Below are positions 1 through 7,915 of a DNA stretch of 64,000 nucleotides, in pieces. Position 1 is the first letter of the stretch; each line of letters opens with the position of its first letter. The position numbers were made by a program, and so were the translations under genes. The stretch covers positions 96,433-160,432 of the forward strand of contig NZ_VDDA01000015.1 in assembly GCF_006151805.1 (NCBI RefSeq), given 5' to 3'. The notes under the pieces were generated by a model. The model did no database searches and was not told the DNA's origin. It saw only the letters and a list, made by a program, of their open reading frames with translations. This DNA is from Methylobacterium terricola (GTDB lineage Bacteria > Pseudomonadota > Alphaproteobacteria > Rhizobiales > Beijerinckiaceae).

Positions 1-1
1 G

Positions 2-916
2 GCGCAATACGTCGCCTCGGTCACCGAGCGGATCGGCCTGATGATCGCGCACCGGCCGGGCTTCCAGGCGCCGACGGTCGCGGCGCGCCAGCTCGCGACG
101 CTCGACCAGCTCACCGACGGGCGCGCGGGCGTCCACATCATCACCGGCGGCAACGACGCCGAGCTGGCGCAGGACGGCGACGGCCTGACCAAGGACGAGC
201 GCTACGCCCGCACGAGCGAATACCTCGACATCGTCAAGGCGTCCTGGACCAGCCCGGAGCCGTTCGACTACGACGGGCGCCATTACCGCGTCGCCAAGGG
301 CTTCTCGGCGGTGAAGCCGGTGCAGCAGCCGCACCTGCCGGTCTATTTCGGCGGCGCGTCGGAGGCCGCGATCGGAGTGGCGGGGCGGCACGCCGACATC
401 TACGCCCTCTGGGGCGAGACCCAGGCGCAGGTGCGCGAGACGATCGCCCGGGTGCGCGCCGCGGCCCGGGCCCATGGACGCGAGGACCGGATCCGCTTCA
501 GCCTGTCGTTCCGGCCGATCCTCGCCGCGACCGAGGATGCAGCCTGGGCCCGTGCAAAGGAGATCCTGGCACGCACCCGCGCTCTGCGCGCCGCCCGCGG
601 CCTCGGCCCGGCCGCCGTGCCGCCGAACGAGGGCTCGCGCCGGCTGCTCGCCGCCGCGGCGCAGGGCGAGCGGCTCGACCGGCGCCTCTACACCGCGATC
701 GCCGCCGAGACCGGGGCGCAGGGCAATTCCACCGCGCTCGTCGGCACGCCCGAGCAGGTCGCCGAGGCGCTGCACGAGTACCGGGACCTCGGGGTGACGA
801 CCTTCCTGATCCGCGGCTTCGATCCGCTGGAGGATGCGGTGCAGTACGGGCGCGAGCTGATCCCGGCCTTCCGGCGCCTCGCCGGTGCGCCGGCCCGCCG
901 CCCGGCCGCCGCGTGA
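2..916 (+). CDS. LLM-class flavin-dependent oxidoreductase (5' end outside window)
   Basis: The reading frame is open from base 2, so the gene starts upstream of the window; at least 304 codons are present. The text around residue 10-60 (SVTERIGLMIAHRPG, then LDQLTDGRAGVHIITGG) is typical of the bacterial luciferase-like monooxygenase family (SsuD-type, TIM barrel, FMNH2-dependent). Such enzymes cleave alkanesulfonates or oxidise related small organics in the cytoplasm with a partner flavin reductase. The stop codon overlaps the start of the following ABC solute-binding gene, so the two are probably co-transcribed as part of a sulfonate/sulfur scavenging operon. The substrate cannot be read from the sequence. 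Confidence 0.85.
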   Translation, partial: AQYVASVTERIGLMIAHRPGFQAPTVAARQLATLDQLTDGRAGVHIITGGNDAELAQDGDGLTKDERYARTSEYLDIVKASWTSPEPFDYDGRHYRVAKGFSAVKPVQQPHLPVYFGGASEAAIGVAGRHADIYALWGETQAQVRETIARVRAAARAHGREDRIRFSLSFRPILAATEDAAWARAKEILARTRALRAARGLGPAAVPPNEGSRRLLAAAAQGERLDRRLYTAIAAETGAQGNSTALVGTPEQVAEALHEYRDLGVTTFLIRGFDPLEDAVQYGRELIPAFRRLAGAPARRPAAA

Positions 917-1872
917 GGCCCGGCATGCGCCTGATCCTCGGCCTCATCGCCCTCGTCCTCGCCGCGTCTCCTCTCCGTGCCGAGACCGTCCTGCGGGTCG
1001 GCGACCAGAAGGGCGGCTCGCGCGCCCTGATGGAAGCCGCCGGCGTCCTCGACGGGCTGCCCTACCGGCTCGAATGGCGCGAGTTCCCGGCCGCCGCGCC
1101 GCTGCTCGAAGCGCTCAATGCCGGGGCGATCGACAGCGGCATCGCCGGCGACGCGCCCTTCACCTTCGCGGCGGCCGCCGGGGCGCCGATCAAGGCGATC
1201 TTCGCGATCCGCCAGGAGCAGGCCGGGCTCGCCGTGCTGGTGCGGCCGGATTCGCCGGTGCGGTCCTTCGCAGACCTCAGGGGCAAGCGCATCGCCACCG
1301 GGCGCGGCTCGATCGGCCACATGCTCGTCCTGGCGCAAGCGGAGCGCGCCGGGTGGGGACCCGGCGACGTGGCGCCGTCGTTCCTGCTGCCGGCCGACGC
1401 CCAGATGGCGCTGACCTCCGGCGCCATCGACGCCTGGGCGACCTGGGAGCCCTACACCTCGCAGCTCGAGATCTCGGGCCGGGCCCGCATCGTCGCCGAC
1501 GGGCGCGGGCTGACGCCGGGCCTGAGCTTCCAGATCGCCCGCGACGACGCCATCGCGGGCAAGCGCCCGGCGCTGGAGGATTTCGTGCGGCGCCTCGCCC
1601 GGGCCCGGGTCTGGGGCACGGCGCACCCGGAGGCCTTCGCCCGACGCTGGTCGGCGCTGATCGGCCTGCCCGAGGCGGTGCCGCTCGCCTGGTTCCGCCG
1701 GGCCGACATCCGCCCGGCGCCGATCGACGACGCGGTGATCGCCGACGAGCAGCGCGTCGCCGATCTCTACCACCGCGCCGGGCTGATCCCGCGCCGGCTC
1801 GATGCGGCAGGCGTGTTCGACACCTCGTTCGGGGATGCCGCCCGGGCCGGGGCGGCGGCGGCGACGCAGTAG
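913..1872 (+). CDS. ABC transporter periplasmic substrate-binding protein (SsuA/NitT-TauT type)
   Basis: A 319-residue protein from a GTG at 913, or 315 from the ATG at 925. The N-terminus MRLILGLIALVLAASPLRA is a classical Sec signal peptide with an Ala-X-Ala-like cleavage site. The mature start ETVLRVGDQKGG and the segment VRSFADLRGKRIATGRGS are typical of the aliphatic sulfonate/nitrate/taurine binding-protein family. It should capture a small organic solute in the periplasm for an ABC importer. The GTGA overlap with the preceding flavin oxidoreductase stop supports translational coupling. No permease or ATPase gene follows: the next gene is on the opposite strand, so the rest of the transporter must lie upstream or elsewhere. 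Confidence 0.85.
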   Translation: MRPGMRLILGLIALVLAASPLRAETVLRVGDQKGGSRALMEAAGVLDGLPYRLEWREFPAAAPLLEALNAGAIDSGIAGDAPFTFAAAAGAPIKAIFAIRQEQAGLAVLVRPDSPVRSFADLRGKRIATGRGSIGHMLVLAQAERAGWGPGDVAPSFLLPADAQMALTSGAIDAWATWEPYTSQLEISGRARIVADGRGLTPGLSFQIARDDAIAGKRPALEDFVRRLARARVWGTAHPEAFARRWSALIGLPEAVPLAWFRRADIRPAPIDDAVIADEQRVADLYHRAGLIPRRLDAAGVFDTSFGDAARAGAAAATQ

Positions 1873-1875
1873 AGG

Positions 1876-3123
1876 CTACCCGTAGCGCCGCGCCGCCTCG
1901 ACCGTCAGCCCGAGGCCGACCGAGCCGAAGGTGTCGCCCTCGACCACCCGGGCCTCCGGCGCCGTCGCCAGGATGGCGGCGCGGACCGAGGCGAGGCGGG
2001 TCGAGCCGCCGGTGAGGAACAGGGCGTCGATCCCGTCCGGCGCCACGCCTGCGTCGCGCAGGCAGCGGCCGATGCAGGCGCCGATGCGCCGGGCGAGGTC
2101 GGCCGAATGACGGGCGAGGTCGGGGCGGTCGATCTCGGCGGCGAGGCCGGGCTCGACCCAGCCGAGGGGCAGGTCGACCCGCTCGACCTCCGACAGGGCG
2201 ATCTTGGCGTCCTCGACATCCATCGCCAGGGTATGACCGCGCTCGGCCTCGATCACCGCGGCGAGGCGGTCGATCAGCTCGGGGCGCGCCACCTCGCGGC
2301 GCAGGGAACGCAGCTCGCGCAGGGTCTTGCCGTCGTAGAGCCGGTTGATCTGCGACCAGGTCGCGAGGTCGTGGAAATAGGACGACGGCACGTCGAGGCC
2401 GGGCCGGCGCATCGGGCTGCCGAGGCCTAGGAGGGGCATCACCTCGCCGACGCTGAGCATCCGGTCGAAATCGGTGCCGCCGATCCGCACGCCGTCATTG
2501 GCCAGGATGTCGCCGGCCCGCTCCACCGCCCGGTGCCGCTCGGGGCTCAGGCGCACCACCGAGAAGTCCGAGGTGCCGCCGCCGATATCGGCGATCAGCG
2601 CCACCTCCTCGCGGTCGAGGCCGCGCTCGTAGTCGAGCGCCGCGGCGATCGGCTCGTACTGGAACGACACCTCGGTGAAGCCGACCTCCCGGGCGATGGC
2701 GGCCAGCGCGTCCTCGGCCCGGCGGTCGCCGTCCGCGTCGCCGTCGACGAAGTGGACCGGACGGCCATGCACCACCTGGGTCAGGGGCCCGCCGGCCTGC
2801 CCCTCCGCCCGCGCCCTCACGGCGGCGAGATAGCGGGCGATCACCGCCCGGAACGACAGCCGCCGGCGCCCGACCAGGGTCGTCTCCTCCAGGAGCGACG
2901 AGCCGAGCACCGATTTCAGGCTGCGCATCAGCCGCCCGGGCGTGCCCTCGACATAGGCCGCCATGGCGGCCCGGCCGATCGCCTCGTCGCCCGCGGGCGG
3001 GAAGAAGATCGCGCTCGGGATCGTGACCGCCTCGCCCTCCAGCCGCGCGAGCGCGAGCCCATCGGCTCCGATGAGGCCGAGGGTGGTGTTCGAGGTACCG
3101 AAATCGAGGCCGCAGGCCGCCAT
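1876..3123 (-). CDS. Hsp70-family protein, YegD-like
   Basis: A 415-residue protein whose N-terminus GLDFGTSNTTLGLIG is the phosphate-1 loop of the actin/Hsp70 ATPase fold. ADIGGGTSDFSVV (about residue 180) is the phosphate-2 loop, and LFLTGGSTRLASVR near the C-terminus is the adenosine motif. The protein ends after the nucleotide-binding domain and has no DnaK-type substrate-binding beta domain or lid, which matches the YegD group of short Hsp70 homologues. Client proteins are unknown. It converges on the upstream ABC gene with only 3 bp between stop codons, and it is divergent from the CsbD gene at 3293. Confidence 0.85.
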   Translation of the reverse strand: MAACGLDFGTSNTTLGLIGADGLALARLEGEAVTIPSAIFFPPAGDEAIGRAAMAAYVEGTPGRLMRSLKSVLGSSLLEETTLVGRRRLSFRAVIARYLAAVRARAEGQAGGPLTQVVHGRPVHFVDGDADGDRRAEDALAAIAREVGFTEVSFQYEPIAAALDYERGLDREEVALIADIGGGTSDFSVVRLSPERHRAVERAGDILANDGVRIGGTDFDRMLSVGEVMPLLGLGSPMRRPGLDVPSSYFHDLATWSQINRLYDGKTLRELRSLRREVARPELIDRLAAVIEAERGHTLAMDVEDAKIALSEVERVDLPLGWVEPGLAAEIDRPDLARHSADLARRIGACIGRCLRDAGVAPDGIDALFLTGGSTRLASVRAAILATAPEARVVEGDTFGSVGLGLTVEAARRYG

Positions 3124-3220
3124 GCCGAATCTCTGCCGGTGCCGAGGGGGAGGGCGCGCGACCTAGCGGGTTCCTCCCCCGCGGTCCAGTCCGGAAACCG
3201 GTCCGGCCGTCTGTCGCAGC

Positions 3221-3245
3221 GGAACAATGCGCCATTTCGGCGGTT
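3221..3245 (+). promoter_or_regulatory. Candidate EcfG-type stress promoter upstream of the CsbD gene
   Basis: GGAAC at 3221-3225, a 16-bp spacer, then GGTT at 3242-3245. The alphaproteobacterial sigma-EcfG consensus is GGAAC-N16/17-CGTT, so only one base of the -10 element differs. It lies 47 bp upstream of the ATG at 3293. CsbD genes are frequent members of this regulon, which fits the position. Confidence 0.55.
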
Positions 3246-3292
3246 CATCGGACCTGAGCAGTCGACGAACTGCAAAAGACGAGGAGCTTCCC

Positions 3293-3496
3293 ATGAGCAG
3301 CACCACCGACAAGATCAAGGGCCTGGCCAACGAGGCCGTCGGCAACATCAAGCAGGGCATCGGCAGCGCCACCGGCAACGAGAAGCTGCAGGCCGAGGGC
3401 AAGGCCCAGGAGCTGAAGGGCGAGGCCCAGAAGACCACCGGCGACGTCAAGGACGGCATCAAGAACGCCGCCGACACGGTGAAGAGCAAGCTCTGA
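3293..3496 (+). CDS. CsbD family stress protein (copy 1)
   Basis: A 67-residue hydrophilic protein starting MSSTTDKIKGLANEAVGN with the repeated K-G-E-A/K-D pattern of CsbD proteins, which accumulate under general stress and whose biochemical role is unknown. The ATG at 3293 was chosen because GAGGAG lies just upstream and the family starts there. It is closely similar to the protein at 18814-19017 over its whole length (same MSSTTDK start and the AEGKAQELKGEAQ core). A membrane-anchored partner gene follows at 3643, in the same order as at 18.8-19.5 kb. A near-consensus EcfG promoter precedes it. Confidence 0.9.
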   Translation: MSSTTDKIKGLANEAVGNIKQGIGSATGNEKLQAEGKAQELKGEAQKTTGDVKDGIKNAADTVKSKL

Positions 3497-3505
3497 CCCG
3501 CATGC

Positions 3506-3524
3506 GGGCCGGCTGCGCCGGCCC
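3506..3524 (+). terminator. Hairpin between the CsbD gene and its partner
   Basis: GGGCCGG-CTGCG-CCGGCCC forms a perfect 7-bp GC stem 10 bp after the CsbD stop. No T-run follows immediately, so it may attenuate or stabilise transcripts rather than terminate fully. A second, imperfect copy of the same hairpin sequence lies about 35 bp further on. Confidence 0.45.
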
Positions 3525-3642
3525 GCTCCGGCGAAGGATGGGGCCGGCTGCGCGGCCCGCTCCAGCGAACGATCGGGCCGGTCCCCTGCACCCCGTGCGG
3601 GAGGCCGGCTTTTTCTTGTGCCGAACGGACAAGGAGAGTGCG

Positions 3643-4014
3643 ATGAACAGGGACCAGATCGAGGGCGGCCTGCGCAACATCAAGGGCCGCGGCCAGACCG
3701 CGTTCGGCGCCGTGACGGGCCGGGTCCGGCCGCAGGCGGAAGGCGCGCTGAACCAGGTCGTCGGCGGCGCGCAATACGCCTATGGCCGCGGCCGCCGCGT
3801 CGCCGAGGAGCTGAGCCATGACGGCGCCGCCCTCGCCGGCCAGATCGAGAAACGGGGGCGCCACGCCTATGCGCGCGGCCGCGAGGTCTACGACGAGGCG
3901 CATCACCGCGGCCGCGCCGCCCTGCGCCGCGCCGAATCGCACCCGACCGAGACGGTGCTCGCCGTCGCCGGCCTCGCCTTCGTGGCCGGCTGGCTGCTGA
4001 AGGGCCGCCGCTAG
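3643..4014 (+). CDS. CsbD-like protein with C-terminal membrane anchor (copy 1)
   Basis: A 123-residue protein beginning MNRDQIEGGLRNIKGRGQTA, a CsbD-like N-terminus, followed by a long charged Arg/Ala/Glu-rich helical middle (QYAYGRGRRVAEEL) and a C-terminal hydrophobic segment (TVLAVAGLAFVAGWLLKG) ending in basic residues. The architecture resembles the ElaB/DUF883-type tail-anchored inner-membrane stress proteins. AAGGAGAG precedes the ATG. It has a clear paralogue at 19082-19498 that shares the GGAQYAYGR motif and the AGWL anchor. It is probably co-transcribed with the CsbD gene 147 bp upstream. Molecular function is unknown. Confidence 0.85.
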   Translation: MNRDQIEGGLRNIKGRGQTAFGAVTGRVRPQAEGALNQVVGGAQYAYGRGRRVAEELSHDGAALAGQIEKRGRHAYARGREVYDEAHHRGRAALRRAESHPTETVLAVAGLAFVAGWLLKGRR

Positions 4015-4075
4015 AACTCGCCGAGGGCGTGCCGGAGCGGCAACGCCGCGGCCGGCATGCTGCATTGCGTCAATC

Positions 4076-4094
4076 GAGGGTCGGTATGACCCTC
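4076..4094. repeat. Short inverted repeat upstream of the fused sigma gene
   Basis: GAGGGTC-GGTAT-GACCCTC is a perfect 7-bp inverted repeat with a 5-bp spacer. It sits 62 bp after the membrane-anchored CsbD stop and 58 bp before the sigma-factor ATG. It could be a weak terminator of the stress operon or an operator for the sigma gene; the sequence does not decide between them. Confidence 0.4.
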
Positions 4095-4152
4095 GCCTCC
4101 CGGCGGCGAATGGTCTAGCTTGGTGCCATCCCCGCGCCAGCCGAACGACCTG

Positions 4153-4968
4153 ATGACCCAGAGCACGCCCCCCGGTCCGCCAGACGCCGCTTCGGCCGAG
4201 ACTGTTGCGTCCGGTACCGTTTCCTCTCAGTCCGGACCCTCCGGCCGGACCGCCCTGCCCCTGTCGCCCCCCGCCCTGCCCCAGTCGGTGCAGGAGCATC
4301 TCGGCGAGCGGCTCCGCGCCCATTATGCCGCGGTCGCGGAGGAGCCGGCCCCGAGCGCCTTCGCCGACCTGCTGGCACGGCTCGAACAGGCGCTCGCCAT
4401 CATGGGCGCGCCGAAGAAGGACCGGTTCCGCGAGGACCTGCTCGCGGCGGCCCCGGCACTCCGCCGCTTCGCCCTGACCCTGACCGCCAATCCGGTCCGC
4501 GCCGACGACCTGGTACAGGACACGATGCTGAAGGCCTGGCAGAACCGCGACCGGTTCGAGGCCGGCACCAATCTCAGCGCCTGGCTGTTCACGATCATGC
4601 GCAACGCCTTCTATTCCGAGCACCGCAAGCGCGCCCGCGAGGTCGAGGACACCGAGGGCGTCTACTCGGCGCGCCTGACCTCCGCCCCCAACCAGGGCGA
4701 CCGGCTCGACGTGCAGGACCTCCAGGCGGCGCTCAACAAGCTGGTGGCCGAGCAGCGCGAGGCCCTGATGCTGGTCGCGGTCGGCGACCTCTCCTACGAG
4801 GATGCCGCCGCGCTGATGCAGTGCAAGGTCGGCACGGTGAAGAGCCGGGTCTGCCGCGCCCGTGACAAGCTCGCCGAGCTCCTGGGCTATAGCGGGGGCG
4901 AACTGGGGGCCGACCGGCTCACCCGCTCGGTGATGGGGCATTCGGGGGCCCTGGCCCTCGACAGCTGA
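4153..4968 (+). CDS. EcfG-type sigma factor with an N-terminal NepR-like anti-sigma segment (fusion)
   Basis: A 271-residue protein in one uninterrupted frame. Residues 1-44 are a Pro/Ser/Thr-rich linker. Residues 45-82 read VQEHLGERLRAHYAA...EPAPSAFADLLARLEQ, which matches the NepR pattern (hydrophobic-IG-x2-LR-x2-Y, then P-x-P-x2-F-x2-LL-x2-L). Residues about 96-160 are sigma region 2 (RADDLVQDTMLKAW, GTNLSAWLFTIMRNAFYSE) and about 185-245 are sigma region 4 (LSYEDAAALMQCKVGTVKSRVCRARDKL split by a short loop). NepR normally sequesters EcfG and is removed by phosphorylated PhyR; here the inhibitor would act in cis. An internal ATG at 4402 could give a free sigma factor. The ATG at 4153 was preferred over a TTG at 4120. 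It follows the CsbD module. Confidence 0.85.
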   Translation: MTQSTPPGPPDAASAETVASGTVSSQSGPSGRTALPLSPPALPQSVQEHLGERLRAHYAAVAEEPAPSAFADLLARLEQALAIMGAPKKDRFREDLLAAAPALRRFALTLTANPVRADDLVQDTMLKAWQNRDRFEAGTNLSAWLFTIMRNAFYSEHRKRAREVEDTEGVYSARLTSAPNQGDRLDVQDLQAALNKLVAEQREALMLVAVGDLSYEDAAALMQCKVGTVKSRVCRARDKLAELLGYSGGELGADRLTRSVMGHSGALALDS

Positions 4969-6033
4969 GGTCGCGCCGGAGCGTTCCGGCCATCGGGCTC
5001 GCGCCCGTCCGCAGCGAACCTGCCGCACGACGGGCGACCGACGCCATCCGGCGATCCATCCGGATCGGTGTCGCGAGACGGCACGCGGCATGGCTCGGGC
5101 GCGTGGAACCTGCGGCTCCGCAACCTGAACGACACCGAGATCCGCATCGGGATGCCCTCCTTCGGGTGTCTTACACCCCCGCGCCCTGGCATCAGCGCCG
5201 ACGCCCGTTCGGGCTTGCCTTGCGCCTTCGAACGAGTTCGTTCGAAGGCGCTGCGGTCTTTTGGATCCGGTGTCCTGGAGCGCCCGTCCGGCAACGGGAT
5301 CATGGACCGGCTCCGGTGCGTCGGGGTGGAGGCGGACGCCTCCGCGGCCTCCTCCCTCACGCGAACCGACCGCCAACGATCGCATGTCGGGAGCTACCGA
5401 GACGATTGCGATTATTTAGTGCGCACTATTTCGGCGGCGCGCATCGTGGACGTCGCGCTCTTTACCTGGAGTTATCCAGTCCTCGGTTAGGTATCCAAAT
5501 GCCTTGACGATGCCGGCTCGTATCCGGATTGTTAGGTTTCGGCTCCCATCGGGCCCTCCGGCGTTACGGCATGGGGCGTGATGGCGAGCATCGTGATCAT
5601 GTTGTCGACCTCCCATAGCCAGAGAATCATCTCGCGCGCCACATCCGCGCGAACGTATATTCCGAGAATCCCTCTGCCGACCAAGGGAGAAGGGTAAGCG
5701 GGGCGACGTTGTTCGCAACGGCTGCGTCAGTAGAGAATCAGCCGTTTGCACCAAGTCGAGCGCTATCATAGTGGGTGACAGTATGCGGGGTGTCTCGGCA
5801 TCATGAACACGGCCGTGCGGCATAGGCCAGAATCGTCCTTGCAATGTCAGAAATAGGACAGACATTGCCATTTGCAGCCGTTAGATCCAGTCGGGGCTCG
5901 CTCAAGTTGCGAGGATAGGCGGCGCGAACGGCGTCATCTCGTATCGCACGCGACACTCGGCAGGCGTTGGGGCGGTCGCTACCCCCCGGCCGGATCTGCC
6001 GCGGCGAGGCCTGGATGCCCGGAGACCACGACC
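4969..6033. other. Long intergenic region with one dispersed repeat
   Basis: About 1 kb without a convincing gene. The open frames here lack codon bias, ribosome sites or recognisable motifs. It contains copy 1 of the palindromic intergenic repeat (5168-5256). The 5400-5860 part is noticeably less GC-rich than the surroundings and may be decayed coding or acquired sequence. Confidence 0.6.
5168..5256 (-). repeat. Dispersed palindromic intergenic repeat, copy 1 (internally deleted)
   Basis: Contains a perfect 14-bp palindrome with a 2-bp centre at 5222-5251 (GCGCCTTCGAACGA and its complement), followed on the minus strand by the conserved tract GCAAGGCAAGCCCGAACGGG. The same block occurs at 10818-10933 and 25810-25925. 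Compared with those, copy 1 lacks about 25 bp of the distal arm but keeps its end (GGCGCGGGGGTGTA against GGCGCGAGGGTATT). Confidence 0.85.
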
Positions 6034-6822
6034 TTGAATGCGCCGGACGAGTTGCGGTCCTCTGAGGCCGGTCTTTTCGAGGGCAACCTCCTGCTCGAGG
6101 CCCTCGACACGAATGATCGCGCCCTGCTGGCGCCGTACCTGGAGCGCGGGCAGCGGGTCCGCGGCACGGTGCTGTTCCGCGCCGGCGAGGACGTGTCGCA
6201 CGTCACTTTCCCGCTGAACCAGACCACCGTGACCCTGGTTTCGCGGATGCGCGACGGGCGCATGGTCGAGACCGCGACGGTGGGGCACGAGGGCGCGGTG
6301 GGCGGCGTCGTCAGCCACGGCTACCTGCCGGCCTTCAGCGAGGCGGTGGTGCAGGTCAGCGGCGCGGTGCTGCGCCTCGACGCCGAGCGGCTGACCCGGG
6401 CCCGGGCCGCCTCGCCGTCCCTGCGCGACCTGTTCGTGCGCTACGCCGATTGCCTGCTCGCCCAGGTGCTGCAATCGGTGGCCTGCAACGCCGTCCACCC
6501 GATCGAGGAGCGCTGCCTGCGCTGGCTCCTGACTTTCCAGGACCGGCTCGGCACGCCGGTCCTGCCGGTGACGCAGGAGATGCTGGCGGAGATGCTCGGC
6601 GTGCGCCGCACCTATCTCACCGGCGTGCTCGGCGCGCTGCAACGCCGCGGCCTGATCTCGGTGCGCCGCGGCCAGATCACCATCCTGGACTGCGCCAAGG
6701 CCGAGCATTCCGCCTGCGAATGCTACGGCAAGGTCCGGCACCATTTCCGCTCCGTGCTCGGGGCGGTGTACGCCGAGAACGGCGCCATCGTGGCGGTGGA
6801 CCCGACGCGCCAGCACGAGTGA
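6034..6822 (+). CDS. Crp/Fnr-family transcriptional regulator
   Basis: A 262-residue protein from a TTG at 6034, chosen because GGAG lies 9 bp upstream and the family usually begins near LLEALDTNDRALLAPYLE. Residues about 25-150 form the cyclic-nucleotide-binding-like beta barrel. The C-terminal winged helix contains VTQEMLAEMLGVRRTYLT-GVLGALQRRGLI, the recognition-helix region of Crp proteins. A Cys-containing tail (CAKAEHSACECYG) is common in alphaproteobacterial members; there is no Fnr-type N-terminal Cys cluster. The ligand and regulon are unknown. It is monocistronic, flanked by a long intergenic region and a terminator-like hairpin. Confidence 0.85.
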   Translation: MNAPDELRSSEAGLFEGNLLLEALDTNDRALLAPYLERGQRVRGTVLFRAGEDVSHVTFPLNQTTVTLVSRMRDGRMVETATVGHEGAVGGVVSHGYLPAFSEAVVQVSGAVLRLDAERLTRARAASPSLRDLFVRYADCLLAQVLQSVACNAVHPIEERCLRWLLTFQDRLGTPVLPVTQEMLAEMLGVRRTYLTGVLGALQRRGLISVRRGQITILDCAKAEHSACECYGKVRHHFRSVLGAVYAENGAIVAVDPTRQHE

Positions 6823-6846
6823 GGCGAGCCGGGCGCTCCGCCCCCG

Positions 6847-6872
6847 GACCCGCGGAACGAGAGCCGCGGGTC
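6847..6872 (+). terminator. Hairpin after the Crp/Fnr gene
   Basis: GACCCGCGG, an 8-bp loop, then CCGCGGGTC: a perfect 9-bp GC-rich stem 25 bp after the stop. There is no long T-run, as is common in this GC range. Confidence 0.5.
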
Positions 6873-6900
6873 GTCCGCCGCCGGAACCGGCCTTCGCCCG

Positions 6901-6945
6901 ACCGAGCCCAAGCCGACCGAGCCCAAGCCGACCGAGCCCGAGCCG
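6901..6945 (+). repeat. 15-bp tandem repeat, three copies
   Basis: ACCGAGCCCAAGCCG is repeated three times head to tail, with one base change in the last copy. It lies between the Crp/Fnr gene and the catabolic operon and is not inside a supported gene. Confidence 0.7.
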
Positions 6946-7044
6946 CCCGGGGGGCGGGGTGCGCCCTGCTGCAACGCTGCCATGCGGCGGCCGTGGTTTG
7001 ACACCAGGCCGCCCCTCGCCGACCATCCATATGACGGACGATAA

Positions 7045-7059
7045 GTCCACAATATGGAC
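7045..7059. promoter_or_regulatory. Candidate IclR-family operator
   Basis: GTCCA-CAATA-TGGAC is a perfect 5-bp inverted repeat 15 bp upstream of the cupin ATG and just before the ribosome-binding site GGGAGGAG. IclR regulators commonly bind TGGA-like inverted repeats of this size, and an IclR gene ends this operon. The site would block initiation if bound. Confidence 0.5.
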
Positions 7060-7073
7060 ATCGGGAGGAGACC

Positions 7074-7631
7074 ATGACCAGCGCCATGCCGCCGGCCGAC
7101 CCGGCCGCCGGGCTCGACGCCGCCACCTTGCGGCGGATGCCCTACCAGAAGCCGCAACCGGCGGAGATCCGGCCCGATCTGGTGGTCGCTCCGGCGATTC
7201 CCGAGGATGACCGGATCTGGGTGCCGCAGGCCGACAGCGTGTGGTTCCGGCCGCTCTGCCTGAACGTCTCCGCCGGCTACTGGATGAACCTCCTGAAGGT
7301 CCGCAAGGCCGGCATCCTCAGCCGCCACCGCCATCCCGGGCCTGTCCACGCCTTCGTGCTCAAGGGCAGCTGGCGCTACCTCGAGCACGACTGGGTCGCC
7401 AGCGAAGGCGCCTACGCCTTCGAGCCCCCGGGCGAGACCCACACGCTCGTGGTCGACGAGGGCGTCGAGGAGATGATCACCTATTTCCAGGTCAATGGCT
7501 GCATGTACTACGTCGACCCGTGGGGCCGTCATACCGGCTACGAGGACGTGTTCACCAAGGTCGACATGTGCCGGGCGCATTACGAGGCGGTGGGGCTGGG
7601 GGCGGATTACGTCGACCGGTTCATCCGGTGA
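7074..7631 (+). CDS. Cupin-domain dioxygenase, 2,4'-dihydroxyacetophenone dioxygenase-like
   Basis: A 185-residue single-cupin protein. Metal-ligand candidates are the two histidines in SRHRHPGPVHAFVLKG (about residues 84-99), the glutamate in the downstream EPPGETHTLVV strand and its histidine. This is the cupin-1/cupin-2 signature of the ChrR/2,4'-dihydroxyacetophenone dioxygenase family, iron enzymes that cleave C-C bonds. The real substrate is unknown. A strong site GGGAGGAG precedes the ATG. It is the first gene of a likely cupin-MFS-SDR-IclR operon, which suggests catabolism of a small imported organic acid or aromatic. Confidence 0.8.
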   Translation: MTSAMPPADPAAGLDAATLRRMPYQKPQPAEIRPDLVVAPAIPEDDRIWVPQADSVWFRPLCLNVSAGYWMNLLKVRKAGILSRHRHPGPVHAFVLKGSWRYLEHDWVASEGAYAFEPPGETHTLVVDEGVEEMITYFQVNGCMYYVDPWGRHTGYEDVFTKVDMCRAHYEAVGLGADYVDRFIR

Positions 7632-7915
7632 CGAGGATGGCGGCCGCGACCATCCCTTCCCCCTCCGCATGCCCGCCGCCGTGCGACGGAACCCGGGATC
7701 CGTAGAAGCGGAGTTCTGGGGACAAGCCGGGCAGCGTTCCGCCACATCCTGCATCGTGAGCGGTCATGGATCCGTGGTCTCTGCCTGCGGCGAGCCCTCA
7801 GGACGATGCGCCGGGCTGTCGACGGGGATGCGATCCCGCCTGCCCTGATCGGGCAAGGCACGCCGCACAGCATCATCAAATCCCAACGAACACCAATCGG
7901 GAGGACCGGAACGCG

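Noticed and set aside
5416..5871. 151-codon minus-strand frame in the intergenic region
   Set aside because: No ribosome site, family motif or coding bias; it lies in a lower-GC stretch and was left as non-coding.
4969..6033. Search for a phyR gene beside the fused sigma factor
   Set aside because: None of the frames shows a sigma-like plus receiver arrangement; the region is non-coding with a repeat.
7684..7708. GGAAC-N16-CGGA upstream of the MFS gene as an EcfG promoter
   Set aside because: The -10 half (CGGA) departs too far from CGTT, and the MFS gene lies downstream in an operon that already has a likely IclR-controlled start.
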